Assembly: GCF_021654165.1 (NCBI RefSeq)
Contig: NZ_JAKFZN010000005.1
Span: 1 to 64,000, forward strand
Direction of reading: 5' to 3'
DNA: 64,000 nucleotides
DNA from: Nereida sp. MMG025
GTDB taxonomy: Bacteria > Pseudomonadota > Alphaproteobacteria > Rhodobacterales > Rhodobacteraceae
In this document: positions 52,331 to 62,163 of the stretch, one piece after another
Layout: the number at the start of each line of letters is the position of its first letter
Numbering within the stretch: position 1 is the first letter of the stretch
The notes under the pieces: model-generated
What the model was told of the DNA's origin: nothing
What the model saw: the letters and a program-made list of their open reading frames with translations, nothing else
Database searches by the model: none
Position numbers and translations under genes: made by a program

Positions 52331-54285
52331 ATGGCTAGCCCCAAACCGAAGACTTCTAACCCAAAAAAATCCATTGATCCCGCCAAAACACTTGAAGCAG
52401 CACCCCGTCTTGGGGATCGCGTTCTCAATGTCCATGAAGATCCAACCGATCTGCGCGACCGAATATATGAACCAGCACTCCTCGATCTTGACCTGAAACT
52501 CGACCCACCGAGCACTGAAATCAGTCCAATCCGAGATCAGAAGAAAGAAGGAGCTTGCACTGGCTTTGCTTTGGCAAGTGCCATCACTTTGATGAACCGG
52601 CAACGCCATAAAAAGAAAGATGCCGAAGCAATCGCTCCCCTCGCCAGTCCACGCATGCTTTACGAAATGGCCAAAATCAACGACCCATGGCCCGGTAGTG
52701 ACTATGAAGGCTCAACCATTCGAGCAGCACTTAAGGGCTTCTATCACAACGGCGTCTGCAGGGAAGATCTTGCCCCCACAAAGATGGCGAGAAGAACTGG
52801 TTCCTAAACATCGACCAAGCCAAAGATGCGCGATCAACCGGTCTCGGTGCCTATTTCCGACTCCGGCCCGAAATCATCGACTACCACGCCGCTCTCAATG
52901 AAACCGGCGTCATCTATGTCTCAGCCAGAATTCACCGGGGATGGCAAAAACCCAAAACGGGCAGCACTAAAGGCGATATCAAACCGTCCCATATCAATAT
53001 GGGCGGCCACGCTTTCATCATCGTCGGTTATGACGATAAAGGCTTCCTCATTCAAAACTCTTGGGGCGAAGACTGGGGACAATTTAATGGGATGCCGGGG
53101 ATAGCCCGCTGGCGCTACGAAGACTGGGCCGCCACTGTCATGGATGCGTGGGTTCTGCGCCTATCAGTGCCAACACCACAAGCCTTTGACCTGACAATCG
53201 CACAGCTTACAGAAGCAACCGAAAGCCTTTTCGGGGAAGCGGTTGTCAGCGCACCTCGCCAAGAGGAGATCATCGGCCATGTCATCCACCTCGATGATGG
53301 TGAGCTGGTCGAAACTGGGAAATACCCAACGCCTCTTGCCTCCATCAAGGCAACAGCGGACTTCCTCGCCAACGAGAATGCGACCGCTGCTCGCGACTAT
53401 CAGCATCTGGTCTTATACGCTCATGGCGGTTTGAATAACGCAGCCGCCTCAGCAAACCGCATCCGAAAAATGAAAAAGGTCTTCAAACGCAATAAGATCT
53501 ATCCAATTCATTTCATGTGGGAGACAGGTTTCTTTGAATCGCTGTCAGATGTGATCTTCAATTCACGCGACAAAGCCCAAGCGCGCGTCAGCGGCGTCTC
53601 TGATATCTGGGACAGAGCCCTTGAAGCCATTGCTCGTGGTCCTGGACGTGCGGTCTGGCGTGATATGAAATGGGATGCCGATCAGAGTTTCAAAGCCAGC
53701 GGCGGCGGGCGCAAAGCCGTCAAAACCCTGCTGGAAGGCAATGCCAAGCGATCAAAGCCGCTCAAAGTCCATTTCGTCGGCCACAGCGCAGGGTCCATTC
53801 TCATCGCCCATGCCCTAGATGCCATGGACGCAATGAATCCACTCAAAACGCCGGTCCAGTCATGCTCTCTTATGGCGCCGGCTTGCACAGTCGATCTCTT
53901 CAAAAAGAGCTATCACCCAAGAATTGGCACATCAAACGCGGCCAGTGGCATCACGAAACTGTGGCAGTACAATCTCATCGATCAGCGCGAACGCGAAGAC
54001 ACTGTCGGACCCTACCGGAAATCACTGCTCTATTTCGTCTCAAATGCCTTTGAAGAAACACGAGAGATGCCGCTCCTCGGAATGGAGATCTTCAAGTCGC
54101 AAGTGCCGACAAAGGCCGGCTACAAAATCCATTATTCAGGCCGCGCACCCAGCATCACCGACAGCGACACCCATGGCGGTTTCGACAACGACCAAAAAAC
54201 GATGAACGACATCCTCAAGAACATCCTCGGGAAAAAGCCATCAGTAGCAGATGGTTTTCAGCCTGAAGATGTGGTGGGGTACTAG
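52331..54285 (+). pseudogene. Papain-like (C1) peptidase fused to an alpha/beta hydrolase, one frameshift
   Basis: Two frames read as one protein of about 650 residues. The first (52331-52807) contains ISPIRDQKKEGACTGFALAS (Q70, C76), the papain-type active-site Cys. The second (to 54285) carries HINMGGHAFIIVGYDDKGFL, GGHAF with the catalytic His, and QNSWGEDWGQ with the Asn, then an alpha/beta-hydrolase-like HFVGHSAGSILIAHAL (GHSAG nucleophile elbow). The frames meet near GCCCCCACAAAG at about 52780, a run of five Cs where one base seems to be missing. Either it is a true frameshift, or an assembly or sequencing error; polymerase slippage could also restore it. The next gene, a KAP NTPase, starts five bases on. 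Confidence 0.75.
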
Positions 54286-54290
54286 TCAGG

Positions 54291-57200
54291 ATGGAAACAT
54301 CGCTCAGTTTTTGGATTTTTCAGTACACCAATGGTGATCGAACAGGGCGCCTCTTAGAAGAAAGCCGCAACAACAAATCATCGCCTGTCACAAATTGGTT
54401 GTGGAGTAGCAACCGAAAACAACAACCTGTTCCTGGGGATTTTGTCTTCTTTTTGCGATCCGGCGCCAGGCCCAACACTTATCCTTCAGCTCAGCCATGG
54501 AGAGGTATTGTTGGGTTCGGTGTTGTGGCTGGCCAACCAGTATCTCTTGAAAATGCACAGTCGGCAGAAGGCATACCCGTCGAAACGCTTGCCTATTTCC
54601 CTGATGAAGTTCTACCTGACTACCTCATTTGGCATGATCATCGCATTGCTAGCGCAGCCTCGATCTATGGGCAGCAGGGTGCAAACTTCCTGATTGATCG
54701 CGACGCTGCCGTGGGATTGGTTGATGAACTCGAAAAACCTGAGGACGGAGTACACCGTGCAGATGTTCATGAGCATCCTGCCTTAAGCGCGCTGTTGGAA
54801 GACAGACACCGAATAGATGTTGTCACACGCGAAATGGACAAACAGCGATACTGGGTCGATAGAGACGCAGCTCTTGCGCTCCAGTTTGCCAGAGCGATCA
54901 GCGCCAAATCAAATCACAGGTCGGGTGAACTGACTTGGACACATTTATTCTTGGGAATTCTACTGCGCGCCAAAGGACTGCAGAACAAAGCACGTGCAAA
55001 TGTCGCTTCTAAGGCGCTCTTCGAGTTAGCCGCGCCCAATGGTGATCTAACTGCCATCGAAAGCTATTGGGAGAAAAGGGGCACTCCCATTGCCAGGCTT
55101 CAACGCAGCGATGCCGATCCAATTGAGAAAATGAGCACCAGTGCAAGGGGCGCTTTCACTCAGGCAAAAAAGACTACCGAAAGCTCAAACGCAAACCTTA
55201 TTTCAATGGATGCTCTGTTGTCCGGTCTCGTCAATGAGCACGCACAAGACGATGTCTATCGCGAACTCTTTCAGGCCGACAGAGATAGTCTCATTGAACG
55301 TATCAGCAAACAGGTCGCTGCGAATTCTAGATCAACGGAACTGGAGCCATTCCTAAGCTGGGTGGGGCGCCAAGAACTCATTGGCTTGGAAAACATTGAG
55401 TCGAAGACAACTGGTAGTCCCGAGGGCGAAGAAGGGGGCAATCAAAGGGAAACATACGAAGCCGAGAAAGAGGCTGAGGACATAACAGACCGCGTTCCTA
55501 CCGGCCCTCAGATTGCAAATGCACTCAACGATTCCGCTGACCGTGGACAGGATTTGCTTGATGTCGAAGAAGAAGCGAAAGCCTTCGCTCGCCTTATTGC
55601 ATCAAAGAGCTTTGAACCGCCGCTTGCGATCGGCGTCTTCGGTCCTTGGGGGAGTGGCAAAACCTTCTTCATGAACCAAATCGAGAAGGCGATATCGGAC
55701 CTTGTGAACCCCGATTTCACGGGTTTAAAGGGTCAGCCATTGCAAGAAAAATCCTCGTTTCACGGTAAGATTGTAAGGATCCCCTTCAATGCTTGGCATT
55801 ATATGGAATCCAATGTCTGGGCAAGCCTGGTCGATGTCATCTTCAACGACCTTGATGCATGGCTGAGGGCCAAAAATGGCGGCTCCAAAGAAGGCCAAGA
55901 AATTGACGCGCTCTTTGACAGCCTGTCCACGGCCCAAGAAGAGAGATTGAACGCGATCGAAGTGCTAGCAGAAAGGGTGAAAGCTCGTGAACGAGCGCGC
56001 AATGACCTTTCTGATGTCGAACAGCGAACAAACGACTACTGGAATGCTGTGTTAGCTGAACTTCGCAATCACGCATTCAGCGATGACAAAATCAACGATG
56101 CCCTGAACACGCTGGGCCTCCAGAAACTCAGTGATGAAGCAGCCAATCTTCAGAACGCGATTGCCGAAGCCCGGAAAACTGCTTCCAACGCAGACCTGCT
56201 CACAAAGTCGGTGCGCGTACGAGTCTCGACGCCAATAAATTTGGTGGGATTGGGTGCGGCGATTTTGTTGGGACCGTTCCTGATCGGGTGGGGTATTAGC
56301 TTTGCAGAGACGAATAACTGGTTCGGGCTTTCGACTACTTTCAAACTTGATAACACAATCACAACGATCACGGGTCTGGCAACCAGTGGGACAGCTTGGC
56401 TCGGTGCGGTAACAAAGCGAGCTCAAATCGGAGTGGGCGCGCTGCGCAAGCTGCAGACAAAGTTCGATGAAATCGACGCTCAACGCGAGACGCCCCTAGC
56501 AGAGCTCAAAACAGATATTGATGATGCTAAAGCGGTCATCGCTCAGACAGAAGAAGCCGTGGCGGAAGCTCAAGCCAGACTGATGGAGCAAACGACTGCG
56601 GGGCGTGTCGCGGCCTTCATTCGCGAGCGAGCAGAGAGTGATGTGTATTCCAAACACTTGGGTATCATTGACACTATACGCCGCGACTTCGAGCAGCTGT
56701 CAGCATTGATAGAAAACTCGAAGTCTGGTCGTGATGAGAAAGAAATATTGGAGCAACACAAAAATCACGTTGCTGCTCAGGTAGATGCAATTGAATCACG
56801 ATATGACTTAAGAAGCGAAGCCTATGCTCCGGTCAAAGAGGCCCTTAAGAAACTAGAAAAGACCAATGAAACCGGCGTTAAGCTCGGAACGACTTTTGAC
56901 CGGATTGTGCTTTACATCGACGACCTAGATCGTTGTCCTCCAGACAAAGTTTATGAGGTCCTTCAGGCTGTTCACCTGTTCCTGACCTTTCCGTTGTTCG
57001 TCGTTGTAGTTGGTGTTGATACGAGATGGATGGAGGTGTCGCTCGTGGAAGAGCTTGGTGAACTGGTTGACGGAACAAGTGGAGCCAATCCAAAGAACTA
57101 CCTTGAGAAAACTTTCCAAATTCCTTATTGGACACGCCGCATGGATGGTGGGGTTGCCAAGACGTTCGTCAATGGAATTTTGCCGGACCCTCTTCCATCC

Positions 57201-57953
57201 TCGTTGTCTGATGGAGAAGACGTTGCTGACAACTCCGATCTAAGGGTGGTTGCGCCAGAAACTGGCAGTGAAGCACCTTCCACTTCGTTCTCTATGAACT
57301 TCACAGAGGAGCTACCGCATGAAAATGATGATGCCAGTCCTGCTGTTGAAGCAGGAGATCCCGATTTAGATGACTTGCAACCACTCCATGATGACGATTT
57401 GGCATCGGCAGGAGCCTCGCTGATATCGACGCGACCTGTCATTATCTCGCCAACGGAGAGGACACTCTTGGCGGACTTTGCGCCCTATGCCGGTCGCTCT
57501 CCAAGAAAATTGCTACGGTTTGTAAATGTCTATGGTTTGATAAAATCGGTCGATAAAAAAGATGGCTCTCCACTCATCGATCTCGAGGATGATCTGTTCG
57601 CGAGTCGCGCACTTATTGCCCAACTGGCGCTAGCGACCGGGGCGCCGGAAGCTGCTGTTCATCACTTCGAACTGATCGAAAAGAGTGTAGATTATACCGG
57701 CTACTACATAAAATCAGATCATTCCGACCCGGACAAACGACCAGATGTGCCCCCTGACATTTCCGAGTTGATTTGGGAGCCTTTGAAGAAGGCACTCCCG
57801 CCTGGTCGAGACCTTAAGACAGACTTTGATGACCTATACAAAATGCTCAAGCTCACAGCACCAGTTGCAAGACGCTATACTTTTGCGTCTTCAGATGCGG
57901 TCCTGGCCATGGAGCCCGAAGACAAAACTAAGCCGTCTCATTTGAGAGAATGA
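54291..57953 (+). CDS. KAP-family NTPase with EVE-like and Clp-N-like N-terminal parts
   Basis: The 1220-residue protein is a KAP-type P-loop NTPase. Walker A is GPWGSGKTFF (451-460) and Walker B is IVLYIDDLDRC (872-882), followed by VVVVGVDTRW. Two hydrophobic segments (about 649-670 and 686-705) between them anchor it in the membrane, as in other KAP NTPases. The first ~110 residues (FWIFQYTNGDRTGR...RGIVGFGVVAGQ) look EVE/PUA-like. Residues about 185-345 have two HLFLGILL/ALLSGLV-type helices resembling Clp-N repeats, but this is by eye. A coiled coil follows (710-860). It is probably coexpressed with the upstream protease/hydrolase, and a strong terminator overlaps its stop. Confidence 0.85.
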   Translation: METSLSFWIFQYTNGDRTGRLLEESRNNKSSPVTNWLWSSNRKQQPVPGDFVFFLRSGARPNTYPSAQPWRGIVGFGVVAGQPVSLENAQSAEGIPVETLAYFPDEVLPDYLIWHDHRIASAASIYGQQGANFLIDRDAAVGLVDELEKPEDGVHRADVHEHPALSALLEDRHRIDVVTREMDKQRYWVDRDAALALQFARAISAKSNHRSGELTWTHLFLGILLRAKGLQNKARANVASKALFELAAPNGDLTAIESYWEKRGTPIARLQRSDADPIEKMSTSARGAFTQAKKTTESSNANLISMDALLSGLVNEHAQDDVYRELFQADRDSLIERISKQVAANSRSTELEPFLSWVGRQELIGLENIESKTTGSPEGEEGGNQRETYEAEKEAEDITDRVPTGPQIANALNDSADRGQDLLDVEEEAKAFARLIASKSFEPPLAIGVFGPWGSGKTFFMNQIEKAISDLVNPDFTGLKGQPLQEKSSFHGKIVRIPFNAWHYMESNVWASLVDVIFNDLDAWLRAKNGGSKEGQEIDALFDSLSTAQEERLNAIEVLAERVKARERARNDLSDVEQRTNDYWNAVLAELRNHAFSDDKINDALNTLGLQKLSDEAANLQNAIAEARKTASNADLLTKSVRVRVSTPINLVGLGAAILLGPFLIGWGISFAETNNWFGLSTTFKLDNTITTITGLATSGTAWLGAVTKRAQIGVGALRKLQTKFDEIDAQRETPLAELKTDIDDAKAVIAQTEEAVAEAQARLMEQTTAGRVAAFIRERAESDVYSKHLGIIDTIRRDFEQLSALIENSKSGRDEKEILEQHKNHVAAQVDAIESRYDLRSEAYAPVKEALKKLEKTNETGVKLGTTFDRIVLYIDDLDRCPPDKVYEVLQAVHLFLTFPLFVVVVGVDTRWMEVSLVEELGELVDGTSGANPKNYLEKTFQIPYWTRRMDGGVAKTFVNGILPDPLPSSLSDGEDVADNSDLRVVAPETGSEAPSTSFSMNFTEELPHENDDASPAVEAGDPDLDDLQPLHDDDLASAGASLISTRPVIISPTERTLLADFAPYAGRSPRKLLRFVNVYGLIKSVDKKDGSPLIDLEDDLFASRALIAQLALATGAPEAAVHHFELIEKSVDYTGYYIKSDHSDPDKRPDVPPDISELIWEPLKKALPPGRDLKTDFDDLYKMLKLTAPVARRYTFASSDAVLAMEPEDKTKPSHLRE

Positions 57954-57962
57954 GACGGCCTT
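57932..57962 (+). terminator. Rho-independent terminator after the KAP NTPase gene
   Basis: Arms GCCGTCTCATT (57932-57942) and AATGAGACGGC (57949-57959) are exact, with a 6-base loop and CTTT after. The stem overlaps the stop codon. Confidence 0.85.
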
Positions 57963-58096
57963 TCCAGTAGGGTAAGTGTATATGTGCACATTCACAGAGA
58001 ACGCCCTAAGCGATGCGCTAACAGCCTTAAAACTAGCTGCTGTCGCTGTATACGTAATCTGTAGGACTGGCTCATATCTACAGCGGCAAAAACTGG

Positions 58097-59185
58097 TTAC
58101 CTTTGATTTTCTGACAGATCTTTCATGCGCAGCTCCATACGTTTATCGAGCTGGTCTTGAAAATGTCTGAAACCTGCGAGGCGGTTGTTCATAAGTTCGA
58201 GGGCGATTTCTTCATCGCTCGGGTTCACCCACGTACCTTTCGGGATCGCTAGGTCTTGGCAGGTTTCCTCTAAATCAATCCAAATCTGCGAGACATAACC
58301 AGCTTCCTCATCGTCATCGAGTTCCCCACGCTTTGTATAGTAGTGTTGAACTGCATCGCAGGCGATAATCGCCCGATGCAGCAACGGTGGGTAAGGCCCT
58401 TGATAGTTCACTCGTGTTCGTCGGCTCTGGTCTTCCAACGCCAGAAAAACACTGACCAATGCCACGCACTGAATCACGATTTCACTAGACCAGTATTCTT
58501 TCAGATCATGGTCTGCTGGCCGTCTTTCTTCGCCGTGCAGTGCAGCTAGCTGAGAAAGGCGCAAGGCAAAGGTATCCGCATCTATTTCGCAGTGATGCCT
58601 GAGTTTCTGTGCCCTTTGATCATTTACTTCGTTCAACCAAAGCACCTCTTCAAATAGAAAGCTGTCGTCATGATTTCTGAGTGACGATGCATGATCGCGA
58701 AGATGGTGAGAAAGCTCATGAAGAGTGACGAATTCGAGGGCTCGACCGAGACAGTTTAGAAAGTATCTCTGTTCTCTCTCATTGCTCGATGACATGAACG
58801 TAGACGGATCTTCGGCCCATAAAAACGCTGCGCTCCTCGGTTCTCGGCCAAAGTTCTGACAGAGAAGGCTTGAGCCACAAATCAGCCGCCTGACGATTTC
58901 TGAGACAGCGCTCACAAGTCCGCTCGAGAGCACAACCGCGCATTTATCATCTTGGCCAAGGGCTGCAGCGTTGCGAACGCCGGAATCAATGATTAGGAAG
59001 TCAAAGCTTCCCAATATGGACCTTGCTGGATGCACCCTGAGAAGATGCTGACAACCGGCACAGACCTCGATCAAAAGCTGTTCATGAGGATCGTTAAGCG
59101 TCTTGTCGAGGAAACGTACCTTACCGCCCATCCGCTTAACGGAAGGATGGCTATGCCAGAATGCTATGTCTGCTTTGTCAGTCAA
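58097..59185 (-). CDS. HExxH metallopeptidase-like protein A, unknown family
   Basis: The 362-residue cytoplasmic protein has HELSHHLRDHA (zinc-binding HExxH) followed by a third ligand helix CEIDADTFALRLSQLAAL about 45 residues later (E/D-x-x-A-D pattern). This spacing recalls M48-type or Lit-like peptidases. I cannot name a family. The start is a TTG at 59185 with GGAAGG upstream. It stands head to head with another HExxH protein (59314-60378). No secretion signal or membrane segment. Confidence 0.75.
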   Translation of the reverse strand: MTDKADIAFWHSHPSVKRMGGKVRFLDKTLNDPHEQLLIEVCAGCQHLLRVHPARSILGSFDFLIIDSGVRNAAALGQDDKCAVVLSSGLVSAVSEIVRRLICGSSLLCQNFGREPRSAAFLWAEDPSTFMSSSNEREQRYFLNCLGRALEFVTLHELSHHLRDHASSLRNHDDSFLFEEVLWLNEVNDQRAQKLRHHCEIDADTFALRLSQLAALHGEERRPADHDLKEYWSSEIVIQCVALVSVFLALEDQSRRTRVNYQGPYPPLLHRAIIACDAVQHYYTKRGELDDDEEAGYVSQIWIDLEETCQDLAIPKGTWVNPSDEEIALELMNNRLAGFRHFQDQLDKRMELRMKDLSENQR

Positions 59186-59313
59186 AGTAAGAACCTTCCG
59201 GCGCAGAAGCCGCGACTAAAGAAACCATAGGTGAAGTACTATCCGACATCGTAAGTATTCGTGCATATTGGCATTCAACATCAACTCCGGACCCTAATGG
59301 AAAATCCAGATCA

Positions 59314-60378
59314 GTGACCAATAACCAACTAAATGAATACGATATCGACGCAATCCAGGACGACGGAATTCGTGCGCAGTATCAGACGATTCAGAAGCGG
59401 TTTGGATCGTTGGCTCTCCAAATCCAATCTATCTATGGTCTAGATAACAAATCAATCGATGTCGTCTTTGTGGCAGATGGCGCTTTCAACGCCTCGGTTG
59501 AAATGAACGAAGATCGATATCTCATACAGTTATCAAATGCAGTCCCGGTCCTTTTGATGGTTTTCTTCGACAAGCTTCTTAGTGATCCCGGTAATTTGCC
59601 TTGGCTTAGCAGCGAAGGCACAGGAGACGTCAGCTACGACATCCCTTTTGCCGTAAAGGCCAAAGATCTGTCTGATACCAGAAACTGGCTCATAAAGACC
59701 AACAAAATCCGGGCTTTTGCGTCCTACACATTGGCCGATATAGCGACGTCATTCATGTTCCTTCACGAGCTTGGCCACATACTCGGTGGGCATCTGAAAG
59801 ATCTAGAAAAACGTGGGCAACGCGCTGCCCATGCTGAGTTTCGCATGTTGAAAGATGCTGAAACCGGAGACACTGATCTCCAACAACTGCAGGAGTATCA
59901 GGCGGACTCCGTCGGTGCGTATCTCACAACCCACATCATCGAGGAGTTGATAGAGGACGCCAAAGTCAATGAACGCACGCGCGCCGTCTTTGGACCAGAA
60001 GATATAGTCGCCGAGAACACTATATCGCTCGCTGTTACAGCACTCTACGGTCTGTTCGCTTATGTTCGCGGACAAGAAGTGCGTCTGCGCTTGCACGCGT
60101 CACATCCCGATCCTTTAGTGCGTGCGTTATATACGAGAGACTTCATCTACCAAATCATGCAGCAAAACCGCTCTTTCGATGTCGAGTTGTCTCAGGACAT
60201 GCTTCAGGCGCGATTTGATGAGATGAATGCGGTCTTGTTATCGCTTGATCTCATTTCGTCGAGCTCCATCACCGATGAAGGTATTGAGATGGCGAACGAC
60301 CATTCCCGAACCTTAAAGAGCTATCAATACGAGCGTGGAAAAGAGGCATCCAAGTATGCTTTTATTGAGTGGGGTTAG
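59314..60378 (+). CDS. HExxH metallopeptidase-like protein B, unknown family
   Basis: The 354-residue protein has SFMFLHELGHILGGHLKDLE (HExxH) and, about 45 residues later, LQEYQADSVGAYLTTHIIEE (E-x-x-A-D), the same layout as its divergent neighbour. The remainder has no recognisable domain; there is no signal peptide. The start is a GTG at 59314 with weak upstream GGAAAA. Its last 17 bases overlap the tail of an oppositely oriented regulator gene. Together with two similar proteins in the region it suggests several peptidases acting in parallel. Confidence 0.75.
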   Translation: MTNNQLNEYDIDAIQDDGIRAQYQTIQKRFGSLALQIQSIYGLDNKSIDVVFVADGAFNASVEMNEDRYLIQLSNAVPVLLMVFFDKLLSDPGNLPWLSSEGTGDVSYDIPFAVKAKDLSDTRNWLIKTNKIRAFASYTLADIATSFMFLHELGHILGGHLKDLEKRGQRAAHAEFRMLKDAETGDTDLQQLQEYQADSVGAYLTTHIIEELIEDAKVNERTRAVFGPEDIVAENTISLAVTALYGLFAYVRGQEVRLRLHASHPDPLVRALYTRDFIYQIMQQNRSFDVELSQDMLQARFDEMNAVLLSLDLISSSSITDEGIEMANDHSRTLKSYQYERGKEASKYAFIEWG

Positions 60379-61195
60379 TCATCTTTTCGGCCTCTTCTGC
60401 AAAGAATGCCGCTTCACCCCAACGCCACTTACGGCCGCTGCGCAGTTCCTCTTCCAAAAGCCTTTCCATATGGTCTCGCATTGTGGGTGGCGTGTTGCGG
60501 TCGCGTAAATAGGGTGTTGCCTGCCCCTCAAGCTCGATTGCGATGATCGTGTAGGGACCTCGCGTCTCAAGTCCGAGGCCAACTCCCGGAGGGATAAACT
60601 CCACACCACCGATTGTCGGTCCCGCATGATGCTTACTTGGAGACAGCCACACCCATGCCTTTGGAGCTCGGGAGAGTATCACGAGGCAGTTATCTTCTCG
60701 TGTCTCGATCTCAATACGAATTCTTTCACCAACTTCAATGATGCGTTCCTCCGGCAACGGCTCATAGTTTTCTTCGAACATGTTTAAATCCATCGTGGCA
60801 GGCGCCTCGGTGATGTTGACTTCAATCGCCGGCGTTTGTTCCATCAAAGCGGCCATTATACCTGTCGGTGGCTTGTTTCGGAGGTGATACTCAAACCCTG
60901 ATACGGATGCATAACGCCACGTATCCATGGCCTCGCTACGGCTTAGCCTGCCTTCTGTAGCCATCATCAATTGATCAACTAACCAATCCAGATGTTTTGG
61001 TGGAAGACGCTCCTCTCTTCCGTCTTTGCGGCCATTGAGGTGATTTGACAGAGCGCCCGTATCGATTTCGAGTTCCTCGGCAAGGTGCGCGTTATTCTTC
61101 AGTGGTGTCAGGCCAACCACTTCCGGAAAATCGTGTTGATAGTAGACCTGAAGCTTCTGACGAAGCATAAGGCAATGGATCTTTCGTTCGGCCAT
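60362..61195 (-). CDS. HTH regulator-like protein, unknown C-terminus
   Basis: The 277-residue protein begins with a DNA-binding-like segment (LKNNAHLAEELEIDTGALSN followed by HLNGRKDGREERLPPKHL), a lambda-repressor-like or analogous helix-turn-helix. The C-terminal part (about 145-240: VGERIRIEIETREDNCLVIL, then WVWLSPSKHHAGPTIGGVEF) is beta-rich and recalls DUF4384-type folds. It could be a repressor of neighbouring genes. A palindrome at 61210-61230 between it and the divergent dioxygenase gene is a fitting operator. Weak ribosome site at 61195. Confidence 0.6.
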   Translation of the reverse strand: MAERKIHCLMLRQKLQVYYQHDFPEVVGLTPLKNNAHLAEELEIDTGALSNHLNGRKDGREERLPPKHLDWLVDQLMMATEGRLSRSEAMDTWRYASVSGFEYHLRNKPPTGIMAALMEQTPAIEVNITEAPATMDLNMFEENYEPLPEERIIEVGERIRIEIETREDNCLVILSRAPKAWVWLSPSKHHAGPTIGGVEFIPPGVGLGLETRGPYTIIAIELEGQATPYLRDRNTPPTMRDHMERLLEEELRSGRKWRWGEAAFFAEEAEKMTNPTQ

Positions 61196-61209
61196 GATGA
61201 TGTTTTCTG

Positions 61210-61230
61210 AATGACAGTTTTGCTGTCATT
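61210..61230. promoter_or_regulatory. Palindrome in the divergent promoter region
   Basis: AATGACAG (61210-61217) and CTGTCATT (61223-61230) are exact arms with a 5-base centre. It lies between the HTH-like gene start (61195) and the dioxygenase start (61303), where an autoregulator would bind. Confidence 0.65.
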
Positions 61231-61302
61231 TACTCTCATTATTTGAATGATTTCAATTCGCTATCTCTTCCTCATCCGAAACAAGAAAGAGGAAAAGACA
61301 AC

Positions 61303-62109
61303 ATGACGACCTTATTGAACAGTACAGCAAACACAGCGGCGAACAAGTCTTGTGCAGCCTGCAAAGGCTGCGTTAGCCAAGCTGCGATCTTGGCGGCGAG
61401 CGACACGCCGGTGCGTCTGCTGAAGCCCGTTGGGTTGGCTCAGGATGGCTTTCAAGTAGCCCGCTTCGATCCCATCTGTGCAGATGAGTTCCAGAGCGTG
61501 CAGCAGGCGGAATACGCATCCTGCAAACGAGGCAAGAATGCCAAAAACAAGCTTGCCCGGAAGACCCGTTGGGGTGCTTATATCCGTGACACGTTCTCAT
61601 GGCAGGACCGCACTACCTACTCGCTGCCAAAGGAGCTCAACCCGGAAGAGGGAGGTGCGATCCGCGAGTTCGAGCAGCTGGATGACGCGTTCTTGCATAA
61701 TCCGGTGACGGAGAAACTACTTCGCGCGGTGTTCCATGCCTGGGGTTTTGAGAAGTCCTCTGAGGAACAGCTCTACCAAGTTCAGTTGTCAGCGATCCGC
61801 TACGAGCCGACGATTGAGACGCCAGCCTGGCCGAGCCCTGTGGCACCGCATCAAGACCTTGTTGATGGCGCGATTGCGGTTCTGCATCGCACCGAAAACA
61901 TCGTCGGTGGATTGTCCCGGATCTACGATCTCGACAGACGTCCTCTGGTCCAAATGGATCTGCGTGTCGGTGACATTCTGTTCGTCCGCGACGCCGAGGT
62001 TCTTCACCAGGTGACACCGCTGATGTTGGAGCCCGGCGAGAATTGGAGCGCAGGAAAGCCCGCATATCGCGACGTTCTCCTGATCCGCTTCCAGCCCGTC
62101 GGTCGGTAA
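61303..62109 (+). CDS. 2OG-Fe(II) dioxygenase-like protein
   Basis: The 268-residue protein belongs by motif to the 2-oxoglutarate/Fe(II)-dependent family typified by small-molecule (amino-acid) hydroxylases. It has YQVQLSAIRYEPT, then SPVAPHQDLVDGAIAVLH (H-x-D ligands), GLSRIYDLDRRPLVQMDL, VLHQVTPL (second His) and YRDVLLIRFQP (Arg for oxoglutarate). The N-terminus has a CAACKGC cysteine cluster. The ATG at 61303 follows AGAGGA; an upstream ATG (61243) has no ribosome site and overlaps the palindrome region. Substrate unknown. It is followed by a strong terminator. Confidence 0.85.
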   Translation: MTTLLNSTANTAANKSCAACKGCVSQAAILAASDTPVRLLKPVGLAQDGFQVARFDPICADEFQSVQQAEYASCKRGKNAKNKLARKTRWGAYIRDTFSWQDRTTYSLPKELNPEEGGAIREFEQLDDAFLHNPVTEKLLRAVFHAWGFEKSSEEQLYQVQLSAIRYEPTIETPAWPSPVAPHQDLVDGAIAVLHRTENIVGGLSRIYDLDRRPLVQMDLRVGDILFVRDAEVLHQVTPLMLEPGENWSAGKPAYRDVLLIRFQPVGR

Positions 62110-62131
62110 CAGCCAACCCACATCAACCCAA

Positions 62132-62161
62132 AGCCCGGCACCCAAGGTGACCGGGCTTTTT
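62132..62161 (+). terminator. Rho-independent terminator after the dioxygenase
   Basis: Arms AGCCCGG (62132-62138) and CCGGGCT (62151-62157) are followed by TTTTT on the plus strand. The convergent gene on the minus strand ends two bases on, so it may stop both transcripts. Confidence 0.85.
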
Positions 62162-62163
62162 GG

